The notes under the pieces were generated by a model. The model was not told where the DNA came from, did no database searches, and saw only the letters and a program-made list of their open reading frames with translations. From positions 17,641,934-17,705,933 of the forward strand of contig NC_045138.2 of assembly GCF_008831285.2 (NCBI RefSeq): a DNA stretch of 64,000 bases, in the 5' to 3' direction. This DNA is from Nymphaea colorata (Eukaryota; Streptophyta; Magnoliopsida; Nymphaeales; Nymphaeaceae). Positions 46,940 to 60,174 of this stretch are shown piece after piece. Both the position numbers and the translations under genes were made by a program. Numbering within the stretch: position 1 is the stretch's first letter; the number at the start of each line of letters is the position of its first letter.

Positions 46940-47065
46940 TACAAAAAAAGCCTCCCCATTTCTTCATACCACTGGCGCTTGAGCTGTTTCGGTATCAGTG
47001 ATGGCAACAGTGTATTCTTTAGCTTGGATATTGTGATGCATGAACATTAAGCCCATAGGAATCAA
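46940..47065. repeat. dispersed repeat copy shared with 7080-7250
   Basis: TTGAGCTGTTTCGGTATCAG, then TGTATTCTTTAGCTTGGATA and AAGCCCATAGGAATCAAGAA, match the order of words at 7136-7240 with moderate divergence. Confidence 0.45.
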
Positions 47066-47628
47066 GAATAAGAGTTTCAATGGCTTATTTAAAAAGTTGG
47101 ACATAAGAATTTCAAAGTTAGATGTCATTAATGTCCCATTATTTATAGTATGGACAAAGACGAGGGAACGGTTGAAATAAGAATTTCATCCACATGACTA
47201 AGAAGCATGGCCTGATAACTTCGAAATTAGGTGAGATTAATTAAGAGTTTCATGACCTAAAAACTTCGAAATTAAGTGAGATTAATGTCTCAGTACCAAG
47301 AGTTTAGACTACGTTTGAGGAAACTCGATTCCCTACGCCTGATTTTCACAAAGATCCTTATTTTTTTCCATAATTCTAATAACGCCCTTGACTTGGCGCA
47401 TAAAAGTCAGAAGCGCGCCGTTTGCACTCCGCCATTGAAAGTTGCTCATTATTACGAGTCAGTTCATTTGTCCTGGAAACGAAAATAGAGAGAGGGTTAT
47501 TTTGTAATTTAATTATACTTGAGGGTCAATACCTGGAGAACCATTCAAACTCACGCTCTCTCTATCTCTCTCTGTGCAATGTGCATCGTCCTCAGCTTCG
47601 TCCTCCCCTAAGTCCTAAGCACATTTCG

Positions 47629-50600
47629 ATGGCCGACGGAGGCCTCACCGTCTTCGACGGTTCGCTTCTCCGGGAAGCTACCGTCTCAGCCGACTCGCTC
47701 TTCTCCGCCTCGGGCGACGGCGATCCCACCACGATCGACGGGGCTCACCTCCTTTCCGAGGCGGAGTCCGTCGCGTCGTCTCTCCTCCTCGGCCTCTCCT
47801 TGCCTGAGAATCTCAAGGCCGCCACCCTCAGGCGGCTCGGTTTCGACGAACTAAGCTTCCGGTCGCTTCATTTCAACCGAGAATCGGCTTCCGAGACGCT
47901 CCGGAAGTACGTCGCTGCTGTCGCCGACGAGCTAAGAGGTATCGTGTCCGTCGGTCGACGGATCGCAACAACTTGATCGTTCGGTTATTCGGTTTTGCAG
48001 CGGGATTTGGGTTTAGGGTTTTGCGATCTTCTTCTGAAGTTGTTATCTGTTGTTTTTCGTTTATTGTGTTCCTCTTTTGCTCCATTTCCTTCTTTTGACT
48101 TTGCGTTCAATAAGCATTGATGCAATTGCAATTCGATCTATGTTTTGTAGGATATTTTCACAATTTGAGTACGTTTCGTGTTTCATAGTCTTCAAATTCA
48201 TGACTGGCTTTCTGTTACATCGAACAGAAGTTTCTGGGTGTAATTTGCTTCTCTATTTTCCAAATCTAGTACAGGCAATTACGCCTTATGGTCCTTTTAT
48301 GTTTTGATCTGTATTCGAGTGCATATTTATTGATAAAACATAGATAAATGAAGATCTCATAGCAAATATGTTGGGACTTTTGTCAATGGCTGCGAGAATT
48401 GTGCATCACTTGGCAATCGTATACGATAGTTCTGTCTAAAACGCCAAGTCTCTTACATGGGCGTTTTTCAATTGAAACTTGAGAGTGTCGGTAGCTGGTA
48501 AAAGAAAGAGGATTTTGTAAGTAAAAATTGAAGGTCACCAACTTGGCGTGTTTATAGTTCCAAATCGTCTCTTGATGGTTCCTTCCAAGTTGTTTCTTGT
48601 CTTGTTTTTTCCTTTCTTCTTGATTTTAACAGCAAAATTGTTATTAATTGCTCCTGATTTTTTATGCAGATGATCCTTTTGTTGTATCTGTTCTGGATGG
48701 AAGCATTATTCGCATGCTTTTAGAGGATGAAGATGATTTTGCTATGTTAGCAGAGAATTTATTCACTGAATTGGACAGAGATGATACTGGCAAGCTTTGT
48801 AAAAGCGAAACGAGAAATGCTCTTGCGCAGATGGGAGTTGAAATGGGGGTTCCTTCTCCATCAGGTTTGTACTACTTAACGGTAAATTTTTTCGTATATG
48901 CCAATGTTTTCTCTGCCTTTACGAACGGGAATCTCCTAAAATATTCTGCTTTACGTATGTCTGCATTGAAAGAATATTTTATTGTGAAATTTCGAGTATG
49001 TGACTTTGTGTTGTTATTCTTCCCGTTTCGGTCAGTCTCTGATTTCAGCAGAAAGGATGAGTTTCTAACCTGCTTCCCTTTGTTATGAATTATCAAATTA
49101 TTCATGTAATGTAAGTGGTAATATTGCCATGTTGAACCAACTATTAGTTCTGTTCCTCGAGTTAAATAGCAGTTCCATTGACCTCCTAATTCCTTAAGTG
49201 TTGGCAATCTGATTATCTAACAGACTTTGAAATTGGATCAACTGGTTCTGTACTTTTCATCAGGTTCAATTCCTTGATCAGCATTCTCAGGTTGTCCTTG
49301 TTAGTGATGCATAGACAGAACAAGTAGGTTAAACGTCATGTGGACACGTTAACTATGTAACTGAGTATTCCTCGGCTATCTTGTGAGTAATAGAATCTCT
49401 TATTCTCCCACTCTGTTTGGCCTTTGATCTTGGATCCCCGGAGTGGCCAAAAGCTGCAAATGAAAAGCACACAAGCATTTGCAAAGCTGCAACTTTATCA
49501 ACGTTATTTGCAGGAAGCAATTACACTAAACAAGCTCATTATTTTGAAAACTCTCAGGAGTGAGGACCCTTATATTTACCCTGTTTTTAACCTCATTATA
49601 TGTAACAAAAATGACATCATCATGTCCTTAGTAAGTTAATTTTAGCGATTTTACTGATTTCTCTTATTAGAATCTGCTATTGCTGTTCAAACTTCAAACC
49701 CTCTAATAACCCAATAGTTCCCAAAAAAACTGCTTAAAATGTCCCGAGAAAAACACGATGAGGTACTTTTGAAACTGAAAATGACAAACTGTGCTGGCAA
49801 CTTTGTAATACTTTATGTAACGATTTGCAAATATGTTTCCGCAGGATCATGTGCATCATGAATTCTCTTATGTGATGTTTTATTTTTGCTTGTTAAATGT
49901 TTTACTTACACTCTTCAAGTCCCCTTGAAGTGTGTCGAAGAATTAGTGTACAAGCAATCTGAAGATCCCCTTTCGTTTGAGATAAACTTGCGCATTGATG
50001 TCCAGCACTTCATTGCCTTTGGTTAGTATACCCAACTGTCTAATTGGCACGTTATAATGTCAAACTATAGCAACATAGTGCGTAGTCATGGATTACATGC
50101 CTTTGGATTTCTTGGTATGCGTACATGTGCTAATTTACCTATACATAGAAAGGGCAAAAATGACTGATGGTATAGATGTTTCTCTTCTTGCTCTTTTAGT
50201 TAATGCAAAGTCTGATGATCTCCTTGATGACATCCTGAGAAAACATGGAGCTGAGGGTGAAGAGTTGTTAGGTCAAGCTCAGTTTGCAAACCTTCTTCAG
50301 GCTGTTCTTCAAAGCCTTGCAGATGCACTAGGCCTGAAGCCTATCGTAGTGATCCAAGACATCAAGGTCATCAATGGGTCAAAGATAAGACAGGTGAAGT
50401 TAGTTTTTTCACTTTACGTTTGGCGCCCAAATATACTTGATATTCTTTTTAAACCAGAACTGAAATTGTTTCTAAAATTTAAAAATCTATGTTACCAGAT
50501 TTTGGCTAATGAAGAGCTTCTACTTGATACAATTGATCGCATATTTGACAAGCAAACTGCCAGTGAACTGGATGGTGGTAGCATTAGGAAGTTTAGAGCA

Positions 50601-50816
50601 TTGCTTGAAAAAGATGGGACAGAATTTGGGTTGCCTTTGGCAGGATCGAATGAAGCACTTGTCCTGCTCTATGATCAGGTATTTGGCAGTCTTGATATAC
50701 AGAATGATGAGGAACTCGACAAGGAGGCATTTGGTTCTGCTGTGAAGCAGATTCTTCAGGAAATATTGAATCAAATGGAATCTAACCCGGTATTCCATGA
50801 ACCGGAGGGGAATTGA
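47629..50816 (+). CDS. EF-hand calcium-binding family protein
   Basis: Four exons, 47629-47938, 48670-48864, 50200-50393 and 50499-50816, join in phases 1, 1 and 0 to give 338 residues. The start MADGGLTVFDGSLLREATV is the first ATG in a GC-rich opening exon. One complete EF-hand loop is visible at residues 139-150 (DRDDTGKLCKSE), with acids at positions 1 and 3, Gly at 6 and Glu at 12. It follows the pattern VLDGSIIRMLLEDEDDF seen in plant single-protein EF-hand families. Later EF-like regions (near IFDKQTASELDGGS and SLDIQNDEELDKEAF) lack the central Gly or the final Glu and are probably degenerate. The second half contains GAEGEELLGQAQFANLLQ and LALGL-type helices. The family is known in plants as uncharacterised or regulatory calcium-binding proteins; the partner is unknown. 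An unspliced form would stop soon after exon 2. Confidence 0.85.
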
Positions 50817-53428
50817 TACCCTGTGTGACGCATCTTGCTATATCTTTTTTCTTTACTCCTTTTCTACCTTTCAGGAAACTTGAAGTTTCACCTCACATAA
50901 ATTTTAGCAATCTGAATCATGGAGCATAGCATGAAAAGCAGCTTCATACGGCCAGTTGTGCAAAGCAAATTGTATTTTGACAATTTCTAGATGAATTCCT
51001 CCATGATGTCATACCTTTTGCTGACGTCATGTGTAAATTTCCTAAGTGTAATATGCACATGCACTTCTCCTTTCCTTGCTTCATATAGGCGACTGTTGCT
51101 GCTTGATATCCATTTCATGTGTCATGAATATTGATATTCCCATTCTTGCTGTGACTTTGTAAATTCTCCTCTTGTGCATTTTTCACGTGATATGAGTACG
51201 ATTTTCAGAGCTATGCCTAATAGAGCAGGAAAAATACATACTCTATTTTTGGATTTTTCGGAGGGAAATAATGTAGCAATGAATTATTGTGGTTCTCGTA
51301 TCAGAATCTTGCAGGAAAGCAAAAGGACAGTGTTGTCTGGTAGGATAAGCCTTAAGATATGCTTGTCTTCAGGTAACTCTCTGCAAGTTAAACCATCATT
51401 TTTGTGCAGCAATGAGCTTGTGATTGATTCAAAGGCGGTGGCCCCCATGTGCCTTTTAACGAGTTGATGTTACGATGAACTTCAGATAAAGACTACTGCA
51501 AAATACTCAAGTTTCCTGTGAATTGGTGAGTGGTGTGGTCCAAAATTATGCTTTTAAAATTAAAATGTTCACACATTCGTTTCAAATTGTAGGGGTGTGG
51601 TCCACATAAATTGCTTCTAATGAGAGCACCGTAGAAATATCCGTTCATGTTCATGATCAACCGTGGATATATTAGAGCACCATAATAATGTGGAGTGCTC
51701 AGCATTCTCCAGAGAATTGCGCATCTAATGGGGGCAACTAAAGTCACTAAGTTACAGGGCATCATCAAAATTTCTTTTGGCTTCACTACACCAGGAAACT
51801 ACACCTGGTGGGATGACTTTTTTCAGTCGCCCCTGGACTTTTTTGGGTGAAGTGGTGCATATATGAGGGAAAACATGCATGCATGCTCGCCTGTTTACAG
51901 GGAGAATTATAGACTGATTATTTCTCTGTCACAGGATGCACAAGTTTGCAGAATTATGCCTTGCCTTAACTTGGTAATTCTAAAACAAATAGATGATCCA
52001 ATATTCGGGTAGCAAGATCAGAGTCAACTTGATCACAAATGGTACAAAATTTACGTTGTGAATCCACATCTAGGTTTGAGCATAAATCTGAACTTGAGTA
52101 CGGGCATGCTTGATGGCGGAATTTACATGGAAGAATTTAAGTTTTTGTTCATTAACGTTGAATGTCTGTATTACCAATTGTCAACCTTCACGAGAGCTAA
52201 TATTATAATTTTTTATGATATTTACGAAATCAATGTAGTTTTATATTGCTATTTGCATTGCATATTTGCGTTACCAGCCAGCGGCCTACCGTCTTCAGAG
52301 CTACGGTAAGACCCTACGAGAGTGTTTGATTTGAGAAATGCTTTGCATGGACTGTAGAGCATACCATGCTATTTCGTGCATTTTATACTAAACTATGGGA
52401 TGGTAGAAAGCATTTGGTGAGAAGAACATTGTGTTCTTTGACATAACTTTTCTAACCTGTATTTCAAGAACACCATGTTGTCACTTGAGTAACATCGTGT
52501 AGTCATGCCTGATGCTTGACTGTTTGATCCGTGACTAATTTGCATGTAACAAAATACATTGTATTTTTATGCAATATATCTCAATAACATGTATTCAAAA
52601 AACATAATGTTTTTTTTTTTTTGGCTCAAAACATTCGTATACCAAAAAATGATTCGTTAGGTAGGTACAACCAAAGTGTGTTTCCTTTTTTTGCATGTGT
52701 TTGTGTGGTTGCAGTGTCTATATGAGGTGTTTGACTACAATAACTGTTTTCATGAATTTACCCAAAACTAACATTTTTTAAATCTGCCTTAATTTTTAAG
52801 ATAGAACTATGAAATAATAACATGTTATTACTATTACCAAACGGCCCCATAGGCATGCTCGCATGTGATTATGCTTCATGTGTTGTAGAATGATCTTAAA
52901 CCCCAACTTTTGCTTACACAAAGAATGGTACCAATGAGAACTGAACTGTGATAATTTGGTTGAGATTACACCGATGTAAATGAATTGGGTATCTTCAATC
53001 ATTCATCCGATTTCAAGTCCATGTATACAAACATAGTAAAGAAATTTGTATTTGACCATCGATGGGATTCATTATTCAATTTCATAACTGAACACACGTC
53101 CGAGTCCAAATATCATTTGAGATTAGATAATGAATATACAACCCGTTTAGCATGCTAGACATATTTTCTCTCAATTAAAATGATTTGTAGGTTTTCCTAA
53201 AAGATTTTTCTGAATCTTTAACACAATAATCCCTAAAAATATGTTTACATAGAACGAAGAAGCTTGAGTTTGAAAAAAAAAAAAAGAGAGACAAAAAGAA
53301 GCTGTTTGAAAACTATAGAACGAGCACGTTCATGTCGTGCGCATGAAAGTTGGGCGCGTTTCTTGTAAAATACCAAAGGCCGAAGGCTCGAATTCAAAAG
53401 AGCAAACGAGAAAGTCAAAATAAGCTGG
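50817..53428. other. intergenic region between EF-hand and H2A.Z genes
   Basis: The start is probable 3' UTR of the EF-hand gene. Nothing else is recognisable: short open frames only, long A or T runs near 52610 and 53275, and a stretch at 52320-52620 with direct repeats of the ...AACATnnTGTTCTT kind that also occur near 24290-24340. Confidence 0.5.
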
Positions 53429-53500
53429 CCCGCCAATTTTGGGACAAAGCGGTAAATATCGAAAAATCTGTTTGCCGCCTAAACCCATAAATATAAATAC
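53429..53500 (+). promoter_or_regulatory. H2A.Z promoter: E2F-like sites and TATA box
   Basis: CCCGCCAA at 53429-53436 (TTGGCGGG on the other strand) and TTTGCCGC at 53471-53478 fit the E2F consensus TTTSSCGC or its close variants. A TATA-like ATAAATATAAATAC lies at 53487-53500. The spacing to the CT-rich leader starting near 53520 is normal. E2F sites are expected in genes expressed at S phase. No binding data are available here. Confidence 0.5.
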
Positions 53501-53762
53501 GCCCCACATTTCCCCGTTCCCTCTCTCCACCATTCGATCCCTCTCTCTCTTTCTGTCTCTCGATTTCTGTGAGATCTGCTGGTAAGCGTCTCTCTTTTGA
53601 ATGTTCATTCGTTTCCCTGGCAATGGAGTTTGGGCTGGGGGTTCCGGGTTCTTGGATGTTTCTTGTTTCACGTAGTCGTCGTGGGTGGCACAGTCAGGGG
53701 GAAGATCTCTCTTTCTAGCTGATGTGTTCCTGTTCTTTCCGTCTTTGTAGTTCCAGAGGAAA

Positions 53763-56700
53763 ATGTCGGGGAAAGGAGCGAAGGGCCTTTTGATGGGCAA
53801 GAATGCTGCTGCCAACAAGGATAAGGAGAAGAAGAAGCCGATTTCTCGCTCTTCCCGGGCTGGTTTGCAGGTATCCCCTATTTCTTTTCTCCAGCTGATT
53901 TCCTTTTTTGAGTTTTCCCAACGAATATGAGGTCGGAGGAATTGAATTTTCTATTGTGGGTTGGATGGCCTGCCATCTTGCTTGTTTGTGAGCCTGATGA
54001 TTATCTGGTTTGCGGATTTTTTTCTTTTGTGGTCTGGAGGAGGTGATACCCTCTGGTTTTCCGGGGTTGCCTGCGTCAATGCTTTGTCGATTTTGTGCCG
54101 AAAGGATAGTGGAGATTCAGGATAATCTTTTGCGTGGTCCTTCTTTATATTTTCTTTCTCCCTTTCGTGAGCAATTCAGAGCCTCTCAGGCGTTCCACCT
54201 TCTAACTGGCTCTGCTCAAGCCACAACGTATGTCCAATGTCTTGTTCTTGGAGGACCAGAGGAAAAGGGTTTTCCCTTTTGTTTTGTCTGAGGATGAGAG
54301 AGAGGTACACATACGCTTTCCGAAAATTCAACGGAGGCACGAACAAATTTTCGGAAACTTTTAGTAGTGGGCTCCCCTTCCGTTTTCGCCTTGATAAGCC
54401 AGGATTTTCAGATGGTTCAGACCTTCTTCCTTCATTTTATTCTTCTTTCCCTTCACAATATATAGAATTCGTGCTCTGTGGCAGCTTCTCAAGACAGTTT
54501 AGTTGTTTCGCTTGAGTTTTCCTTTAAATGGGACCTACATAAGTAATGATATCTCTCATTTTGCCAGCTTAGATTTGTTTTCAAGATTCATATTTTTCAT
54601 AACTTTAGTTGATCCAATTTATAGAGAAAACATAGTATGAATCATAACTTATTCTGGACATTAGGATAAATTTCTTGTATTGGTTTTCGTTCTTGGTAGA
54701 GTGTTGGCAACATCATTTGAGGCAGCAAACTCTACCGTCTTGGTTTCGTTGAATTCATAGCTCTTGACGATTTTGACTTTCTTAGCTTGGATACAAGGTG
54801 AAACCTGCGTGAAGCATTCTTTATTACTGATTTTGCTTCACCTCTAAAATTGCTTTCTTAAAATCGAAGAGCGATTTCACTTAAATACAAGTTGTGCTTG
54901 CTCCTTTCATATCTTGGCGGGAATCGGTGTTTGCGTTCGTCATGTCTTGTCTCTTTCTGTAGTTTTTCTCTGTTTACGCCCATCAACCTTTTGAAGTGAA
55001 ATCGAAAGATTCGATCAAGGTGATGGGCCTCTTACGATGACAGTAATAAAGATCCCTTTGATATCATAATTACATCGTGAATGGTCGAGATTGTTGGAAA
55101 GTATTGGGAACAATTTCTGAGTTGAACATCATTAATTTGTAATGCATGATTGTATAATGAGTCAACGATATATTGGTTGTGGCCCAACCCTATTAGATCA
55201 TTCAAACTAAGCTAATCTAAATAAACTGAAGATGATGAATGATTATTGACACAAATAGGCTTACCAAATATATTTCTTGGACAATAGTCTAAAAGTAAAG
55301 CCGCATCTAACCGAAATGCTATCTTCAACGTGATGCTTTCTTCATTCTGTCTTCTATTTTGAAGAAAAATTTCTTGTATTTGTATCTCCAGCCCTTGCGC
55401 TAGTTCTGATGTCGAGACACTTGCGCATGCCTACATCTTTTTAATTTATCTGACGACAAAACAATTTCTGTGATTTCTGTTCGTTCGTCTACCATAATCG
55501 ATTATGTATATTTGAGTTCGTAGCGCGTAACAAATGAATCAACGTAGTCGGGTCAAGTCTACAACTGCAACTGAAAAAGTGGAGCTGCAATGAAGGCCGA
55601 GAGATAAGGGTGTGATAATGGAGCTAGAGAAGGACGCATGATTGTAAATTCCAAGTTTTGGGTGTAAAAAATTGAGGTGGCCGATTTCCTTGCCGGTATA
55701 TGCAGAGAGCCGCCGGCAATTCAATTTAATTTTTGTGGTTTTGACAGCAAGAAAGCCGAATGTTTCCTAGGAGAAGAGTTGTTGTTTTTAAATGTCGTTA
55801 AGACCATTGTTACGAATAGGGTTCTCAGGTTTTTGTCCGCTAGGTTTACCTGGGATGTTTTTTCTAAGGAAAAAGTATTAGAAGTTTACTCAGTTGTCAA
55901 GCCGCGCAGGCAGCAGAAAACGTATTAGACGTTTACTTAGTTGTCAAGGCGCCAGGAACACCTTTCTGCCTAGGTGGGACGAGATACGGAACATTTTTAG
56001 TTTGTTCACATATTGGGAAATTGTGCTGTTCTGTTTTAGCTGATGCCTTAATTTGATACCCAAAAGGAAACACGTCATTCTTGTTTACATATTGGACAAT
56101 GGTTGACTATTTCAGTTATACACTTTATAGACTATTTCACTTGAATCATTTCAAATAAAATTCATATCAAATCAGTACATATAATAAACATTGCAAGTTA
56201 GAACAGATTGTACATATAACACCCATCGCCTAAGTGATGGACTTAATGGGGTATGGACTAGTCCACCCCTTAACAACTAAGGGAGTTTAAGATAAGTTAA
56301 AAATATATGAAGCACAAAAGAAAAGTTATGGACGTATGTTCTTTCCACCAATTTCTTGCCACAAGTAGACAAAGATTCTAAACAAATGTTATCAAAAGTG
56401 AATGCAAAAGATACTTTTGAATTACGTGTAAAAAAGAAAATTTCTGAAATAATGTAAAGTATTGTAATACTGTCGTGATTATTTGGTGCTGTTTATCTTT
56501 TTATATATATATATATATTTTAAATTTGCAATAATTTCCTTTAAAAATGTTTTTATTTTTGTTTTGGTGATAAGATTGTCAATCTATCCAACATTGGCCA
56601 CGTTTTAGATGAATGTGGGAATTCGTTAAAGTTCAGGAACAACTTCATATAGATTTTTATTCATCGAAGGAACTGGTTTTTCTTTTCCATCAGAACTGTT

Positions 56701-57645
56701 GACCATCCCTTGAAACAATGTTTTCCAGAGCAAGTAGAATCTCCACAATTTCCAGTTTGATGATAATGGCTTCTAAGGAATATTATTTATGTCCGTCAAG
56801 CATCTGTAGTTAGTGTTTGGCTTTTTTGGCCTATGCGTATATTATTTTTTAGTTTTAGGTAACCCATTTTATCATGCGGTATGTTCTCCTTTTCATCAGA
56901 AAAGTGGACAAGTATATTGTGGTTAGCTATTTCATCATGTTTGCAGTTTGACGTTGAGGGCATTTCCTTGGATTTACTTTTACTTTCACAATCAAATGAT
57001 AGCGTTACATTCGTGAAAAATCTCTTGCAATTCTTGACTTGCGAATCCCCTTGCTTAACCTGGAGTTTAGCGCATTTGGACTTTCGTAAAATTGTGATGG
57101 CTTTGGATGTATGTGCTTTGCCCTTCGTCTAATTAGAACTCCAATGTGCCTTGTATTGGATGGTAAATTTTACAAGCCTTCGCTTCAATTTATTCGCGCA
57201 AGGACTTGAAACACCAAAATCTTTGCGCAATTCAAAATCGCAAACTCTATGAATTCCCATATAATTTTGGTTGATCGTGGTTTAGGATTTTCATGCACCA
57301 CGCAGAATGAAGTCCCAACTTCCGATTGATTTTCGCCTTTGTTTGCAGTTTCCTGTGGGTCGAATTCATCGGCTTCTAAAGTCAAGAATTGCGGCCAATG
57401 GAAGGGTTGGTGCTACAGCTGCCGTTTATTCAGCAGCCATCTTGGAGTATCTGACTGCGGAGGTGCTTGAGTTGGCTGGAAACGCTAGCAAAGATCTGAA
57501 AGTGAAGCGTATAACTCCTCGTCACCTTCAGCTTGCAATTAGAGGAGATGAAGAGCTGGATACGTTGATTAAGGGCACCATAGCAGGAGGTGGCGTCATC
57601 CCTCACATTCACAAGTCACTCATCAACAAATCTTCTAAAGATTAA
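53763..57645 (+). CDS. histone variant H2A.Z
   Basis: Two coding exons, 53763-53870 and 57349-57645, join in phase 0 to give 134 residues, the standard length. The sequence opens [20 protein letters not shown] with a Lys-rich tail. It continues [59 protein letters not shown] and [20 protein letters not shown], and ends [14 protein letters not shown] plus SKD. The [20 protein letters not shown] region and the lack of an SQ(E/D) C-terminal motif separate H2A.Z from canonical H2A and H2A.X. H2A.Z is placed by SWR1-type remodellers at the +1 nucleosome and affects transcription and temperature responses. A 5' UTR intron (53582-53750) precedes the ATG, and the coding intron is unusually long at 3.48 kb. 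Arabidopsis genes of this type are HTA8, HTA9 and HTA11; I cannot say which one this corresponds to. Confidence 0.96.
56502..56518. repeat. (TA)n microsatellite in the H2A.Z intron
   Basis: About 8 TA units in the long intron of the H2A.Z gene. Confidence 0.9.
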
Positions 57646-58754
57646 GTTTTCTAACTGATCCTTGGTTCAATCGAAGAAGCCTAATTGTTTCTGTTCTTTG
57701 TTTTACTTCGTGGAAACCTTCCCAGACATACGTTCATTCTGATTCTTGTCTTCGTTACTTGAGCCACACATGGCACTCTGTTGTATCATTAGTGTTACAG
57801 TCTGACTAGTTAGGTTCTGCAGGTGGAGCTCATCTGCTGGCTTTCTCCGGCTCGTTATGTTCATCTTTTTTAGCGACATATATGCATGCACGCATGACAT
57901 TGAATTTAAGATATTGGTCTTGTGATTGTAGGATCCAAAGAAGTTTGATGTACAACCTTCCGTCTAATCTTCAGAGTTCTCTACTTCCTTACCTTTGGTT
58001 TTTCCTTGGGACCGCTATAAATTTGGTACTCCTGGATGCAAGCCTAAGCTTATGCTCCCTCTTTTTCCTTCCCTTCGTGCGGTTGTGCAAGTCTTTAACT
58101 TACTGAACTTTTACTTGTCCACCCAAATAGTATGCTTGCGTCTAAAATTCTTCTCTGCCTGTTGTGGGGTAGACTCTTGCTCTTCTTGTTCATGGTGAAC
58201 CGTCCTGGAGGCTAAAAGGGTCCTTCACATCAGTGTCTACGAAAATGAGCTGTTTTAGCAGATATTTCATCTTGAAAAATCGCCCGTGTGTACGATTGAA
58301 CCGTTGATAATATTTACTGACATCTTTGTTTATGATTTAAATGTAAACTATACGGACAACAACCGAGTCACCTTATATGGAACCTGGTGAAAAAAGAACA
58401 TTCATCAACAAAACTGCACTTTCAAAGTACCTGGGTCATCTCCTCACTTCAATATCTGAGACGATCTGGGGGCATGCCTTACTAATGGTCTGTTCCATGC
58501 CTTGGTACTGGAGGGGTTCTAACTTGTGGAGTTCCCTGGTCGCCGCTATGCACTTGGGGTGTTGCTGTTTTTGTTATCATTTCTTTATAGCCTCTTCATA
58601 CTTTTCATTCAGCGTTTCCTACAAATCCCTCTATCTTTCAGGGAATCTTTTATATCTGGAAGTGGTTGTGTGTTAGAAGACAGTCTAGACTGAGGAAACA
58701 AAAACTGATCCAGACTTGATTTCATGGGTCCCCTTGCTAAATGCTGGGTTCAAA

Positions 58755-58895
58755 CAATTAGGGTTAGGTTTTATTGGGCTCACCAGACCTTGTCCTAAAA
58801 TGTGACTAGGTTTGATTTGCAGGGTAAGGCCTAATCAAGGCTTGGGCCCACGGCGCACGCCCCTAGGGTTAGGGTTTAATGAGTTCACTGAGCCT
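58755..58895. repeat. imperfect direct repeat with telomere-like words
   Basis: AATTAGGGTTAGGTTTTATTGGGCTCAC and, about 107 bases later, CTAGGGTTAGGGTTTAATGAG followed by TTCACTGAGCC. Each carries one AGGGTTAGG word. Two copies are too few to call a telomeric tract. Confidence 0.5.
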
Positions 58896-59376
58896 CGCTC
58901 GTATCTTGGCAATTTATTGCCACAATGGTGCATGCCGGTGATGTGCAAGCTAGATCTTCATGAACCTCTCATTCTTCATGTGAAGTCTTAATTCTTATGA
59001 TGATTCCATCGAACATGTTTCACATGATGATGCCATAAAGTCCCAAAGAATGCCAGCCTAAACCAACTCGAAATGCTCCTCATGTGCCCGTCAAGCTTGG
59101 ACATGCATGACCTACAATGCATCAGCATGCTAAGTACAAGGGAGAGTTTCATATAAGGATCCCAGTTTCCCTCGGCTTTCAAAGAAGACGGCCTTTGCTC
59201 TTCCTGCTAGATGCAAATCTACCAAGCAGCCACCCATTTCAGTTTACAGTTTCCAAAGAAAAACCGTACCTTCTGCCTCTTGCAATGTTCGAAAATTTAA
59301 TATCTGTTCTTAGGAGGACAAGTGTGATAGCTGAAATATTCTGAACTAAAGAAAAATGTACTCATAAAGAATCTTC

Positions 59377-59402
59377 ATATATATATATATATATATATAT
59401 AT
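59377..59402. repeat. (AT)n microsatellite
   Basis: About 13 AT units, intergenic. Confidence 0.95.
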
Positions 59403-60146
59403 TTGTGGAGAGACAGAGAATCCTTTCAATTTTTTGATATTCTTAGCCGGACATCTTTATATTTTTGCTCATGAAGGCTCAGATCTGATCGTGGGTATCT
59501 CTCTAGAAAGTTGGTATGGCAATTATAGTTAAAAAAAAAGCCTAAATGAAAAAAACCCTTTTATAAAATGATACACAATAATTTTTGAAGCTATCTATCT
59601 CTTTCCTTATTAAATGTTCAAAGATACACATCGGTAAAAAAAATGAACATAGTTATTCTAGGGCGATATTCTATAGAAGTCATACGGGGATGTCTCATAA
59701 AGTTGTCCATGAAGCATGCCCTGGCCCTCCTAGTGAATGCATCCAATTGATTCGACTAACAACAGTTCGGGTCACAGCTCACGCCCTAACCAACCGACCT
59801 ACCGAGCCCAATCACTGGGCCCAGCTATGGAAGCGGTCAGGTTGTACTGGGTTCGGCGCCATTGCCTCATTATACCCACGTTCTTGTGATGGATTGCTGC
59901 CTCGTGTGGTGACAGAAGGGCCTCACTGGCACCAGCTTAGAATTGCAAGAACAGCCTCTTCAATTGATTGTTTGAATGCTGCCATCGACAACCCACACCA
60001 GAACAATGACAGCTCGATGAGTTTTGCGAAGGAGGAAGGAACAATTTGTACACTTCATGAACAGCTCTGCTCTTTATTCCGTTGTACACTATGAAGTATG
60101 AAGTAGTTGTTTCTTTTCTTCTTTTGGGGAATAAACAACTGGGTCC

Positions 60147-60174
60147 TTTCTTCTTCTTCTTCTTCTTCTTCTTC
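60147..60174. repeat. (TTC)n microsatellite
   Basis: About 9 TTC units, intergenic. Confidence 0.95.

Larger units (their letters stand above)
44516..47628. other. intergenic region after RPL6
   Basis: The first ~300 bp are probably RPL6 3' UTR. No gene is supported in the rest. It contains a two-copy ~200-bp repeat (45582-45990), a dispersed repeat copy (46940-47065) and a short direct repeat with ACTTCGAAATTA...GTGAGATTAAT at about 47218 and 47263. A weak tRNA-like B-box word (GAGGGTTCAAAT) occurs at 45420. The last 100 bp, rich in CTCTCT, are the likely 5' leader of the EF-hand gene. Confidence 0.55.

Noticed and set aside
54010-54515. Open frames of about 90 residues inside the H2A.Z intron
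   Set aside because: They lie in a CT-rich intron, lack any known motif and have no splice context of their own.
59585-60094. 169-residue + strand open frame
   Set aside because: Its composition is unordered, no motif is recognisable and it lies among repeats. The start is an arbitrary in-frame ATG.
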